This document shows positions 37,801-48,829 of a DNA stretch of 64,000 nt, one piece after another. The stretch's first letter is position 1. Each line of letters begins with the position of its first letter. The translations under genes and the position numbers were made by a program. The DNA is from Pterobdella sp. o SKG-2022 (Eukaryota > Annelida > Clitellata > Hirudinida > Piscicolidae): contig OZ038325.1 of the NCBI GenBank assembly GCA_964035795.1, positions 3,219,395 through 3,283,394 of the forward strand. Direction: 5' to 3'. The notes under the pieces are model-generated. The model did not search any database. It was given only the letters and a program-made list of their open reading frames with translations, and was not told where the DNA came from.

Positions 37801-40800
37801 GAAGTGTTCCTGCGATAACAACAAATCATACATTGGCCAAACTAGGGTAAGCATACGAAATCGAATAAAGCAGCATAAGGCAGACATATGTTAGACGTAT
37901 GTTCAAAAAAGCCAGAATCAATATCAGGAATATCAAAGCATGCCCGCCAATGTAATCACGGCCAAATAAACTGGGACAAGCCAGAGATAATCGCAATTTT
38001 TCAAAAAAAAAAATAAAGATATTTTACAAAAATACTTTCGGTTCGTGAAAGCTTAGAAATAAAAGAACATAATACAATATTCAGTGGCTATAACGACCCA
38101 CAATATTACGTCAATACCAAAGCCTGGGACCCACTATTAAAGAAAATGCAAATGATACAAAGGAAGGGGTGCAGGAGTTAAACTCCAAATTATAACATCA
38201 AACAATAACTGCACCATTCATAAATGCTTTTAAATAAATCTCATAAAATAAAACAATATTACATAGTTACATCATTAACAATTTTCCAGAAAAAAAATTT
38301 TCACATCTATGGGTTTTCCCTTTAAATTCTCTATTTTGCTAATGAATTATGACAAGGTTTTACTTGTTGAAAATTTTAGCTGAATAAAAATTTTTTCTAC
38401 GTGTTCTTCTAAACCCTCATAATTTGAAGATTTATATTGATTTTTCTCTTATAATAGTTGAGTTACCTCCATCGATTACACAATAAATTCACAATTCATT
38501 AGAACCTCATTAATAAATCATAAAAACCAAACTACCAACATTATAGGTGCACTCCAAAGGCCTCAAGTTCGGCATCTATGAAGACATTGGTCCCATGACT
38601 TGTGCCGGGTACCCAGGTATCACACACTGCTATATTATATATTAACTAATAATCGTTGTATCCCATAATATATAAACTGAACAGAGTCTATGCATCATTC
38701 AAATATAAATTTCACACAGTTTATATACCGCTCAAATGCAAAAATCGCACACTACACACAGGCAGTGAGCACTATCTTCAACTGGATGCAACTACTTTTG
38801 CTGACTGGGGTGTTGATTACCTCAAGTTTGACGCTTGCTACTATCCTCCTGAACAGTACAAGTTTGGTAGGTGGTGGTGATTTGGTAATATTAATAATTA
38901 TTATATTAAGTATTAAATAATTTATTAAAAAATATTTTATAAATCACCGTTATTTTTATCAATAAGTTAGAAATGAATGACAACTGCTATCTCTTTTGCA
39001 ACCATCATCACCACTAAAACACCATCATTATCTCTACTGACATCATCATTACTAAAACCATCGATGCAATCACCATCCATCACCACAACTAAAACTACAA
39101 TGCCATAACCACTGCCATTATCACTGCTTCACTCAGTACCACTAAAATTAAACGAAAACCATTAAAATTTTCACCCACCACTCATTACTATCACAATCCA
39201 TCGCCGAATAAAACCCCGTCACTACCATTAAATTTACCACCAAACGAACTCTTCACAGGCTACCCACCCATGGCTTTTTATTTGAACATGACCAAGAGAC
39301 CAATCTTCTTCAGTTGTGAATATCCACTGTATCAAAGAGCTGTATCCACGGTTGCTTGTTGCTGTTTTTATTTTTTCCATTTTTAGTATTATTTCCATTA
39401 GTATTCTTTTTCATTATTTTTTATGTAGCTTTTCATATTTTTCTTTAGATATTAATTTCAAAGTAAAAGAAGAAATTTTGGAACACTTAGTTCTTATTAT
39501 AACGAAGATTAGTGCTTTATAATAAAAACTATTAACGTTATAAACTTTTTATTTTGAAATATTATTTTTATGATTTTTCATTCTTTTTTAGATAAATAGG
39601 TAGGTAGATACCAATACTATTTAAAATAAAAGACTACGGCACCCGGTGTTTGAGGCGGACACCCATCCAAGTACTAACCGGCCATGACGTTGCTAAACGT
39701 CAATGTTTGGACGAGAACCAGTGTATTCAACGTGATATGGCCGTAGTTTTTTATTGACATTAAAATAATTATTTTTACGCTTTTATGTATTAAGTTCATA
39801 TTTTTTTTGAGCTGATAGTGAAATAAATAAAATTATTTAAATAATAATTTTATTTAAAATTATTTAAATAATAATTTTATTTATGCTATTCATTTTTAAA
39901 GAGAATAATATTCATTTTTACAGCGCTATAGACGCAAATGAAGTTGAAAAATAATGAGCCTGAAACATCACCTAACAGCCAAACTACACCATGGTGTCTG
40001 AAGCGTGTAACATTGCTCGTAACTATAACGACGTGGATGACAGTTGGGATAGTGTGGTAGACATCATGAACTTTTATGCACAGAACCAAGGCAACTTCAT
40101 TGAACAAGCCAAGCCTGGATACTTTAATGATCCTGACATGGTGAGGCTGCGGCGAAAGGTGCTGGGGGTTGTTTATAACTGCGATTTTTTTGTCTGGCTG
40201 ATATAGGTGATGTTGGTGTAATTATGAGTAGCTTTGATGTTTATTTGAATTGAAATAGTGGTGTGGCAGTTACTCGACGCCACTATAATGTGGATTATTA
40301 ACCTTGAAAAAATGAATACTACTAGTAAACAAACAAAAAGTCAGAAAGTTTTTCTCAAGTCTAGCTTAGTTTATCAAGTGATCACTTGATAATGTAGGCT
40401 AAACTTACGAAAAGCTTCTTGACTTTTTGAATAAATATTTTGTGTTTGTTCACCTTACTATTTGATTAAGGCTATTCTACGTCATGAATACCACTACAAC
40501 CAGCCATTATAATAATTGCATTCACTCCATTCCACCACAACACTACACACAACCCAACACATTCCACAGTTGATAGTGGGCAACTTCGGATTGTCAGAGT
40601 CGCAGGAGAGGGTGCAAATGGCCCTCTGGAGTCTGATGGCTGCACCCCTCCTTATGTCCACAGACCTTGGTCACATAAGGTGTGAGAGTGGATGATGTTG
40701 GGGGTCGTTTTTTATTAAAGGTTTCACACTAGCATGGAAATTATTGAGTTTAAAAATGTATCAAGAAAGAGCTTCATGTAAGGTGAATTAACTTTGGCAA

Positions 40801-43800
40801 AATCTTACGTTTTTATCATAAGAGATGTTCCTATGAATAACGCCAGGTTATTGACACAAGTATTTGGGGTTTTAATTAATCCAGATTTTTTAGTGACATC
40901 TTATGTATCCTTAAATATATATTATTTGAATAACTTTTTATTTTCAATTTTTCATGAGGAGTTTTTGATACATTTATTTAAAAAAAAAACTAAAATTTTC
41001 GATAAGTACAACCTTATCATGAATCATTAGTAATTACTAATTAAATAAATGTATCGAAAATTTCTCATGAAAAATTGAAAATAAAAAATTAGGCCATATA
41101 TTTAAAATTTCCAAAATAGGTTCATCTAACTTCTTTTTAATTGAACAAATCAATAGAAACTTATTCATGAAATAATCTAAAGTTTTGGTAAAATTTTATT
41201 TTTAGTAGGCCAAAATTTGTATAGGAGAACAGGCTATATTGAAAAGAATTTGGTTGATCGATTGACTGATTGACTGATTGATTAAGTCAATCATCCTCGT
41301 TTGATCATCTCATTGTTATTCTGGAACACAACCACCACAACAGAGCCTCATCTAAGGCCATATTACAAAACAAACTGGCCATCTCTGTGAACCAAGACTC
41401 ACTGGGGATTCAAGCTAAAAGAGTCAATGTGGTCAGTGGTAGAGTGGTAGTGGTGGTTTGGTAGTGGTGATTTGGTATTGTTCTAATTATTAAGATCGGC
41501 GTGAATGATATTATGCCATTTTTGTTTTTGACGCCTTGTTTCCTCTTATCATTCATGATTTTACTCACCAAAAGTTTTTTCTGTATACTTTCATCAGCCA
41601 TGCTCTCCACGTGACCCAGCCATTGCCATTGTTATTGAATATTCACATAAACCCTGTTTGTGTTTGCATTGGTTCTAAGTTGGGTATTTCTCGTTTCTTG
41701 CCATAGGGGGTGCCAATGATGATTCTCAAGCATCGATTTACGAATACTTGAAGTCTTTGTATATGATGTGTTAAAAGGTTTCAAGTTTCGCTGCCATACA
41801 AAAAGGTTGGAAGAATGACCGATTTGAAGTTTGAGCTTTTATTTTTGCTTGGTACCATACCAACCGGCTGATGCTGCGGAAGACTTGTGATACCCTGTTA
41901 ATGCGTGGTTCTATCTCTGCATCAAGCGAGTTGTGACTGCTTAGAGTGTTCTCAAGGTATTTAAGTTGTGATACTTCTTCGATGCTTGTGTTATCCTTCA
42001 TTTGCAATGTTGTCGTAGCGTTTGGACTTGTGGTGTTGTTTGGTAAGATGGACATGATTTTTATTTTATTGAGGTTAACAATGCACTTAAGATCTTCAAT
42101 GCTGCTCGATGTTAACAATATGTGGTCAGCGTTAGATAGGTGTTGAACGATTGTGCATCTATCTAATTTATGTCCACTATTGTGCATCAGCGGTGCATTT
42201 TGGCTGTATTCTATTTGAATGCTTTTGTCAGGGTGTTGTTTCAAAAAAAAATATGTTGACCATTTGATCGCCCTTATTTGAGATTTCGGTTACGCAATTG
42301 GTTGGTTCCACAGGACACTACTCCATGTGGACTACTAATTGTCGGCCCACGTGGGATCGAACCATGGGTAACTTATAATTAGTCTAATGCTCAGCCACTA
42401 AACTATAGGGGCCGACGTTGTTTCAAAGCCACTCTTATTACAGCATCAAGGAATAAGTTGAACAGCATAGGAGCCAGAACGTCACCTTGCTTCAATCTAA
42501 TGCTGATCGGGAATTCTTCTGAAATCTGTCTACCTGAACGTATTGAACCAGTTGTGCCACAGTGAAGGATTCTGGTTAATTTTTCTGGTATGCTGAACAA
42601 TTTTGAAAAAATTTCCTACAGAGCATTTCTATCAACTGTATCGTAAGCTTTATGAAGGTCTCCAAAGCAGAAATTTATAGCTTTATTGAATTCTTTTGCT
42701 CTCTTCATTAGGATTTTTGTTGCAAATATTTGGTCGCAGCATCCTCTATTTGGCCTGAAACCTCACTGATTGTCACCCAGTTGTCTTTCAACAATATTTC
42801 CCCTTCTATTTAGAACCGCTTTGCCAAAAATTTTGCTCGCTACACATGGTAGGGCTGTGTCTGTAGTTCCCAAACTGTTATCAGGAACCATGTTTGTGTA
42901 TTGGGATTATAATTTGGTTTTTCCAATCTCGGTATGGTTTCTGCTTCCAATATTTTTTCTGAGATCACCTTCAACCAGTCTACAGATACTTCGGCACCAG
43001 CTTTGAGCATATTCGAGCTTACTTCGTCGATACCTTGGACCGTATCTAATTTGCATTGCTTTAATGCTTTCAACAGCTGTGCTTTTGAGATCGGTCTAGA
43101 CAGCATCTCTACAACTTCAGCATCAAGTGTAGTTTATGCTCGTTGTATGCTTCATCATCTACTATTGCATCTGTTTTTGACAGATTTTTCATAATATGTT
43201 TTCCTTCTGAAAAGTTTTTTGTCTGATGAAATTATTAAGCTTGTATCTTTGAATCTTAAATTTGTTGTGGTCTTTATTCTGGAGGTTTTTGCTAACTTTA
43301 ACATTTTTAGGATAGAATCCGCGGTCTTGTCTGGTAGATATTTCTCTTAGTCTTTCTGCCTCTTCAGCTTTTTTCCTCCCATCATGTATTTATTGCTTTT
43401 CTGCAAGTCGTTTTGTTTGTCTTTACTTGGTCGTTGATCTTGTGGGACTGCATGATCATTTGCTTCCAAAGATTTTATTAGTAGATGGTATTTTGATTTT
43501 TCCTCACAGAGTTTCCTCACTTCATCATTGACCTATTGTTTTTCAAACAATGATTTTTTTGGAAAAGTTGTCTTTGAGGCGTTTATAAAACTTTCTTTAA
43601 AATGTTTGTATGTATCTTCAATGGATTTGCCAATATTGATATTTTCCAATTTACTTCCCAGTTTTTCTTTAAATTTGTTTATGTTGTCTGCATTGAGTTT
43701 TGTTGGATTTTTTATTCCTGTGTTGAGTTTAGTTGTGTTGAAGGTTTTTTTTGTGTTTTTTTTTATTGGTGTTCAATATTATTTTCGATATGACTAAATT

Positions 43801-46800
43801 ATGGTCTGCTATATGATTTTTTTCTGCTAATTTTGTGTCATATTTGGGATCTATGTTGGTGGCTGATAAGGACATAATCGAGAATATGACTTCTTTTCTG
43901 GTTTGGGTAGTGCCACGTCACTTGATGTATTTTTTTTATGAAGAAAGTTGGTGTTGGTTATGATTAGACTATTGTTGCAAGTCCACCAATCTTGTGCCAT
44001 TCCTATTTCTTATATCAGTGTTGTGGCGGCCATGGAACTGGGATGGAATGTTGAGAGGACCAACTCGAATGTTGAAGTCTCCAAAAAATACTACGAAGTC
44101 TTTTTTGTTGACTTCATCTATCTGCTGTTGGAGAACTTCGTAGAATTTTTCACTCAACTTTGTCATCCACTACAATAGGTGCATGTACAGTGATGAAGTT
44201 CAAGTGGCTTTTGTTCACTTTCATTCTGATTTGCATCATTCTTTCGGAAATCATTCTGTAGGTGCCTTTTTCTTTCCAAGCCTTTCGCAGATTACCTCGA
44301 AGAGCAATAGCTACTTTTTTGGTTACCATATTTTCTCTGCGAGCCTAAAATAAAGAACCGTTGTATCGCCGATTTTCAGGGTGCTACTTCTTGTCCATTG
44401 TACTTCTGACATTGCTAGAAGAGAAATTTTTTCTCTCATTGTTGCAATAACCTTTCTTAGTTTTATGCTGAACTTCGTTGGGTTGCCCATGCTTATAACG
44501 TTGCAGCATCAAATTTTTGTGGTTTCAATTTTATTTTTTACTGAGGATTTGATGTGGTTTGCACTAGTACGTTATCAGCAAAACGCAGTGTTCTTTTTTG
44601 TTTCTAATGCTTTTTTCATAGATTTACACATATACACACTCACGCAGATAGGCAAGATAGAGATATGGACTAAAGCCATAAACCCCAAAGGAAGTTATGC
44701 CATTGCACTTGTGAATCTGGGGACTGGTGCTCCCACTCTCATCTCTGTTACACTGACTGCTGTGAGTTTATGGGAGTGGGTGTGGTGGTTAGAATGGTGG
44801 TGGTGAGTATATTGAGAATGGTGAGTAAGTTGTTCAAATTTTGTCTGAAATTAACATTTGATAGCTCAAAATTTTTTATTTGAAGTTTTATCTATATATA
44901 TTTTTTTGATCATTATCACAGATTTAATTAAGAATAACACATTCATAAAAACAACTCAGTTTTCTAAATGTCATTCATATAAGTGTTATTATGGTTGCTT
45001 TTGTTCCAACCAACAGACCTTTCTTTCATATAATCTTAGTTTTTTGTTTTGTTTTATTTAGTTATACTTGCATAATTCTTGTTTAAATTATCATATCTAG
45101 GAAAACTTACGTTACGTTACATTGCATTCAAAGTTCATAATACTCAGTGGTCTAGAAACTCCTGAAGTTAATGCCACTATAATCATACTCGTAATTGATT
45201 TGATTTGGTGGTGGTGGCTGGAGGGGTAAAAATGGTGTTGGTGGAAATGTGGGGGTCATGACGGCGATGAGAGTTGTAGTGGTGATGGAATTAATAAGGA
45301 TGTGTGTGTGATAAGAAGGATTGAGAGCTCTAAATCGCCATTGTTATATAGCTGGTTTTATGATAAGGTTCAGTATTAAAATCATCATAAGGTACAATTT
45401 AGGCAAATTATATTGGTTTGCTAGCCACCTTGGGTTAATCTTCACAAACTTAAGGGATGATAATGAAGGTGGCTGTGTTTAGAATGGTTGTAAGGGTTAC
45501 AAAGTTTGCTTTGAGATAAATTTTAAAACCAATGATAGCTTAAAATATATTTCAATTAATGTGATAATTTAGTAGTATTCATTTTAAAGGAATAAGGACC
45601 GGTTTGATGAAAACAAATTAGAGATTCAGGAATTATTAGGAAAGAGATAAGCCCACCAGGCTTACCCGTCCTGTCCTATGAAGAAAGCTGCTTTTCGTTA
45701 AATACGCAACAACCTCAAGCTCAAGAATCTAGTTATGCTAAACGAATGGTGGACCAGCCTTGCTGTAAGAACTTAGCGGTGTGCTGATGCTGGTGAACAG
45801 GCACTCCTCAAAGACAATTTTCAGGCCTTCTTTTATACTGATCAAATTGTCCAAGTCTGAGCACTAATCCGCATTTTTCCGCTGCCAATCAAAATGAACG
45901 AACAGCCCACAATGCAGGAACTTACCAAAACAGGTAAAGAGTAGCAAGGTAGCAAAAGTTGATAGAATTCTACCTGAGTTTTGAAAAGATGAGGGTCCAG
46001 CACTAACAGAAAGCTCCATCGAACTCCCTGTCTGTTGTTGGAACAGGACAAATTGCCAAGAGACCTCCGCAATGCAGTCATCATCTTATACAAGAGCAAG
46101 GGGGTAAAGTATGACTGCTCAAACTACCGGAGGATCCCCACTCTACATTGCAGGCAAAATCTTCGCTCGTGTGCTCTTGAATAGGCATCGCAGAAGCTTT
46201 ATTTCCAAAAACCCAGTGTGGCTTCAGAGCCAACCGGAACACCACAGACATGGTTTTTGTACTCCGGCAGCTCTAAGAAGTGTCGGGAGCAGAACAAAGA
46301 ACTGCATGTAACGTTTATTGACTTAATCAAGGCGTTCGACACGGTGAGCAGAAAAGGTCTTTGGTTAATCGTGCAGCGTCTCGGCTTTTTCCCAAAGTTC
46401 TTCAGTAGGATCATCTAGCATGAAAACCAACACGGCCAAGTTAAGTTAAACAGCGACCTCTCTAAACTTTTCCCCATTGTGAACGGTGTGAAACAAGGCC
46501 GTTTCTTGGCTCCAAAGCTGTTCAGCATCTTCTTCAGCATGATGCTCGAGCAGGCCATGGAAGACCATGACGATTAAGATGCTGTATACATCCGCTATCG
46601 CTTCGACGGCTTATTAGCAGCTAGTTCGAGACCTTCTTCTTGCAGACGACGCTGCTCTCGTTGCACATACCAAAAAAGCCTTGAAGCATCTGGCATCCTG
46701 CTTCGCAGAAACTGTCAAGTTCTCTGGCCTCGAGGTCAGCCTAAAAAAGACGGAAGTTTTTCACCAGCCTGCACTTCAAGAGGATTATCACCTTCCTCAT

Positions 46801-48146
46801 ATCACCATTTGAAGGACTGTGTTGAAGACCGTTCACCAGTTTACTTACTTGGGTTGTACAATCACATTAGATGCCAAAATCGACAAAGTAGCCAAGAGAC
46901 TGGCCATGTCAAATAACTCTTGGCAGACTGTACCAGTGTGTGGAAAAACAAGCATCTGAAAAATGCCGCTAAGCTCAGCGTGTACGAAGCCTTTATACTC
47001 ACCACCCTACTGTACGGCTCTGAGGCATGGGTACGTATCGTCACAACCTGCGACTCCTGGAGCGTTTCCATCAGCGCTGTCTCCGTATTATTCTCAACAT
47101 TCACTTGAGCGATTGTCCTATAAGTTGAGGGTTTTGAACAAGCGGAGATCACCAGTATTGAGGCCATGCTGTTAAAGTCACAGCTACACTGGGCAGGAAA
47201 TGTCTCCAGAATGAACGATTATCGCTCACTCAAGATGGTTTTGTATGGCGAGCTTTCCGCTGACTACCGTGACAGAGGGACACCAAAGAGGTGTTATAAA
47301 GATTCTTTGAAGAAGTCTCTCAGTACCTCTCACATTGACCCTAGCCTTCTGGTCTACTCTGGCTGCCGACCGCGGCATCTGTCGCCACATCATCCACCAG
47401 GCTACCTCCTCTTTTGAGGTTCCTCATAAAATTAATCTGAAGAAAAATGCTGCAGGAGGAAAAATCGTGAAGCTTCATCAGTCGTACCTACATAATCTTT
47501 AACTGAAGTCGCTATGGTCGCATCTGCCTATCTCGCATTGGCCTTATCAGCCACGAGCGCGCGTGCAGTAGACGTGGGAACCCTCAATCGTTCGTGAAGT
47601 CATCCCAAGAAAGATTATAAAAAATAAAATATCACAATGATATAAATATACTGAAAATTATTTGAACACTAAAGGTAATTTTATTAAATACAAAGCTTTT
47701 CGTTAACAAAGTAACATTATCAAGTATGAATATTAACGTACTTGATAATGTTACTTTGTTAACGAAAAGCTTTGTACTTAATAAAATTACCTTTAGTGTT
47801 CAAATAATTTGCAGCATTTACTTTGGCTAAAGAAGGTTAATATAAATATACTATTATAAATAATTTTTTAAAAATAAGTATTATTTATAACCAAGAAATA
47901 TATAACTATGATAAAAAATTTAGGATTATTTATACCAAAAAAATTCAAACTATAACCACATTTCAGGCGACACAAGACGACAAGTACTGGAGGAGCAAAA
48001 TGGAAAATGTTGACTTGAAGGGCTACAACGTCACTGAGGTTTTCAGTGGAAAGAATGAGGGGTTCATCAAGGCGAAGGAGAGTATCTCCAAACTCATCAA
48101 CCCCAATGATGTTTACTTCGCCATTGTTAGAGCTGTTTATGCTTGA
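34852..48146 (+). CDS. GLA: alpha-galactosidase A (GH27), lysosomal
   Basis: Ten exons: 34852-35024, 35551-35725, 38547-38616, 38762-38866, 39259-39350, 39979-40140, 40570-40679, 41344-41431, 44648-44761 and 47967-48146. All are in phase and give 422 residues. It hydrolyses terminal alpha-galactosyl groups in the lysosome. Residues 1-24 form a signal peptide, then [26 protein letters not shown] is at 83-88, the nucleophile Asp163 lies in YLKFDACYY, and the acid/base Asp223 in NDVDDSWDS. In the loop SCEYPLY, Glu195 and Leu198 occupy the positions of human GLA Glu203 and Leu206. NAGA has Ser and Ala there, so galactose specificity is predicted. N-glycosylation motifs are NMT, NYT and NVT. The gene starts 418 bases after the RBX1 stop. 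The exon 5 donor (GTTGCT) and exon 1 donor (GTTAGT) are weak. Confidence 0.95.
35395..35515 (+). mobile_element. LINE family A 3' UTR fragment, galactosidase intron 1
   Basis: AGAATTCTATGACCTGGAAAATG...ACTCAATAGAGTTGAGTAGG...ATCTAAT lines up with 11770-11890 with about a quarter of positions changed, so it is an older copy. Confidence 0.7.
36225..36330. repeat. half-copy of the second hairpin family
   Basis: Contains ATGATAAGGTTGTACTTATC, then AAATAAATGTATCAAAAAAT and CATAAAAAATTGAAAATAAA, matching one arm and the loop of the palindrome at 40932-41090. Confidence 0.65.
36470..37045 (+). mobile_element. LINE family A (second subfamily) linker fragment, galactosidase intron 2
   Basis: Sense-strand copy of the linker found antisense at 31360-32280. 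It encodes [20 protein letters not shown], then [20 protein letters not shown] and [13 protein letters not shown] sequence. Both ends are cut. The Penelope-like element starts right after it. Confidence 0.85.
37050..38180 (+). mobile_element. Penelope-like element, RT end plus GIY-YIG endonuclease
   Basis: Starts in the RT palm: [11 protein letters not shown] at 37122-37154, with the catalytic YMDD (37128-37139) intact. It continues with [20 protein letters not shown] and YRKPSNT, typical of Penelope-like RTs. A linker follows (37386-37700), then the GIY-YIG nuclease: [20 protein letters not shown] with RIKQHKADI (37787-37890), and in another frame [15 protein letters not shown] near 38040, which would hold the catalytic Glu. 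Several stops and frameshifts. The RT front is missing, so it is 5'-truncated and inactive. Confidence 0.88.
38330..38540. other. AT-rich intron sequence with hairpin-family remnant
   Basis: ATTATGACAAGGTTTTACTTGTTGAAAATTTTAGC is an eroded copy of the 36225 element. Nothing else is seen. Confidence 0.4.
39631..39748 (-). rRNA. 5S rRNA gene copy, probably a pseudogene, in galactosidase intron 5
   Basis: The minus strand reads CTACGGCCATATCACGTTGA...GGTTCTCGTCC...GGTTAGTACTTGGATGGGTG...CACCGGGTGCCGTAGTCT, about 118 bases with paired ends. The 3' half (C-box region, GTACTTGGATGGGTG) is intact. The middle differs from the usual 5S (ACGTTTAGCAACGTCATGG where CGAAGTTAAGCAACGTCGGG is common). A TTTATTTT stretch follows, which could terminate Pol III. 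It may be expressed or be a dispersed pseudogene; no neighbouring copies are seen. Confidence 0.8.
40334..40429. repeat. imperfect palindrome (hairpin family), galactosidase intron 6-7 region
   Basis: Arms meet at TATCAAGTGATCACTTGATA with no spacer. Outer arms pair AAAAAGTCAGAAAG...TCTCAAGT with ACTTACGAAAAGCTTCTTGACTTTTT imperfectly. Confidence 0.8.
40932..41090. repeat. second hairpin family: 49-base arms, 61-base spacer, galactosidase intron 7
   Basis: Left arm 40932-40980 (AACTTTTTATTTTCAATTTT...) and right arm 41042-41090 are reverse complements with few mismatches. The spacer has ATTTTCGATAAGTACAACC. Half-copies are at 36225 and 38340. Confidence 0.85.
41490..44610 (-). mobile_element. 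LINE family C, near full-length, antisense in galactosidase intron 8
   Basis: The minus strand runs from the endonuclease to the C-terminus. [20 protein letters not shown] lies near 44400 and [13 protein letters not shown] at 44070-44110. A linker with [15 protein letters not shown] sequence follows (43500-43550). The RT N-terminus ([20 protein letters not shown]) is at 43000-43060, [20 protein letters not shown] at 42440-42500, and the catalytic region at 42122-42133. That region reads NADH instead of YADD. The C-terminus has [20 protein letters not shown] and [11 protein letters not shown]. The 3' end at about 41490 ([18 protein letters not shown]) lacks the C2H2 finger seen in other copies. 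A SINE is inserted at 42246. Confidence 0.85.
42246..42416 (-). mobile_element. tRNA-derived SINE (type 2) nested in LINE C, with 11-bp target duplication
   Basis: On the minus strand, head GTCGGCCCCTATAGTTTAGTGGCTGAGCATTAGACTAATTAT with B box GGTTCGATCCC, then a body (ACAATTAGTAGTCCACATGG...) ending in a T-rich run. GTTGTTTCAAA flanks it exactly on both sides (42235-42245 and 42417-42427). The head is that of the type 1 SINE at 5420, but the body after GCCGACAATTA differs and there is no ATTAC tail. Confidence 0.9.
45640..47610 (+). mobile_element. LINE family B, RT half, in galactosidase intron 9
   Basis: Sense-strand [61 protein letters not shown] and LADDAALV (LADD at 46639-46650, both Asp present). 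Then [31 protein letters not shown] and LLYGSEAWV, ending with [20 protein letters not shown] and YGELS (47180-47250). Several stops and frameshifts. The endonuclease is missing, so it is 5'-truncated. A related fragment is at 25860. Confidence 0.87.
47651..47814. repeat. near-perfect 164-bp palindrome, galactosidase intron 9
   Basis: Left arm 47651-47726 and right arm 47739-47814 are almost exact reverse complements (76 bases each) around a 12-base spacer (TGAATATTAACG). Each arm contains ACAAAGCTTTTCGTTAACAA and ACATTATCAAGTA. One arm only recurs at 59195-59290. Confidence 0.95.
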
Positions 48147-48661
48147 GATTTTGAGACTTTATCGAAAGATTTTGTGAGCGTGGTGTTGACGAAATATGTG
48201 GTTTATGTATTTCGTTTTTGTGCTTTGTTTAAATATGTGATAATTTATGTTGGAACTTTGATGAATCATGTGATATATATTGAATATAGAAACTTATAAT
48301 TTATTAATACATAAAAATTAATGTTGTTTTGATGTTTTGATACAAAGGGACATCTAAAGTTTTCAAAGGTTTTTGACAAGTGTGACAATTCAAGTTTCAT
48401 AGAGGTTCATATGTGTCAATACAAAAGCCAAACAATTAAAACTTCAGTTTTCGGAAGTCTGAGTAGAAATATATTCTCGATATTAAAACATGAATCAACG
48501 TTTAGATACTTTTTACTCAGCTATTCTGTACAATATTCATGACGTCTTTTCATAATGATCAACATGCTGTTATGTTGAGAGTGTGTTTAAGTTGCTACAA
48601 CATAGACGTGGTTGTGAATGAAGGTGGTAAGCTTGCTTTTGAAAGTTTCGAATTGATATTG

Positions 48662-48820
48662 TCAGCCCCTATAGCTCAATGGTTGAGCATTAGACTAATT
48701 ATCTAAATTAGCCGACAATTAGCACCTGTTCCACAGTGGGTTTTCGCTACATTAAATTTGTAGCAAGTGCTTTGATCTATAAGGAAAAGCACTTCATAAA
48801 TACCGCATTACATTACATTA
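48662..48820 (+). mobile_element. tRNA-derived SINE (type 1), B box deleted
   Basis: Same element as 5420: CAGCCCCTATAGCTCAATGG head, GCCGACAATTAGCACCTGTTCCACAGTGGG body, AAGGAAAAGCACTTCATAAATACCGC and an ATTAC tail. About 20 bases of the head, including GGTTCGATCCC, are missing, so this copy lacks its Pol III B box. Confidence 0.85.
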
Positions 48821-48829
48821 TAAGAATTA

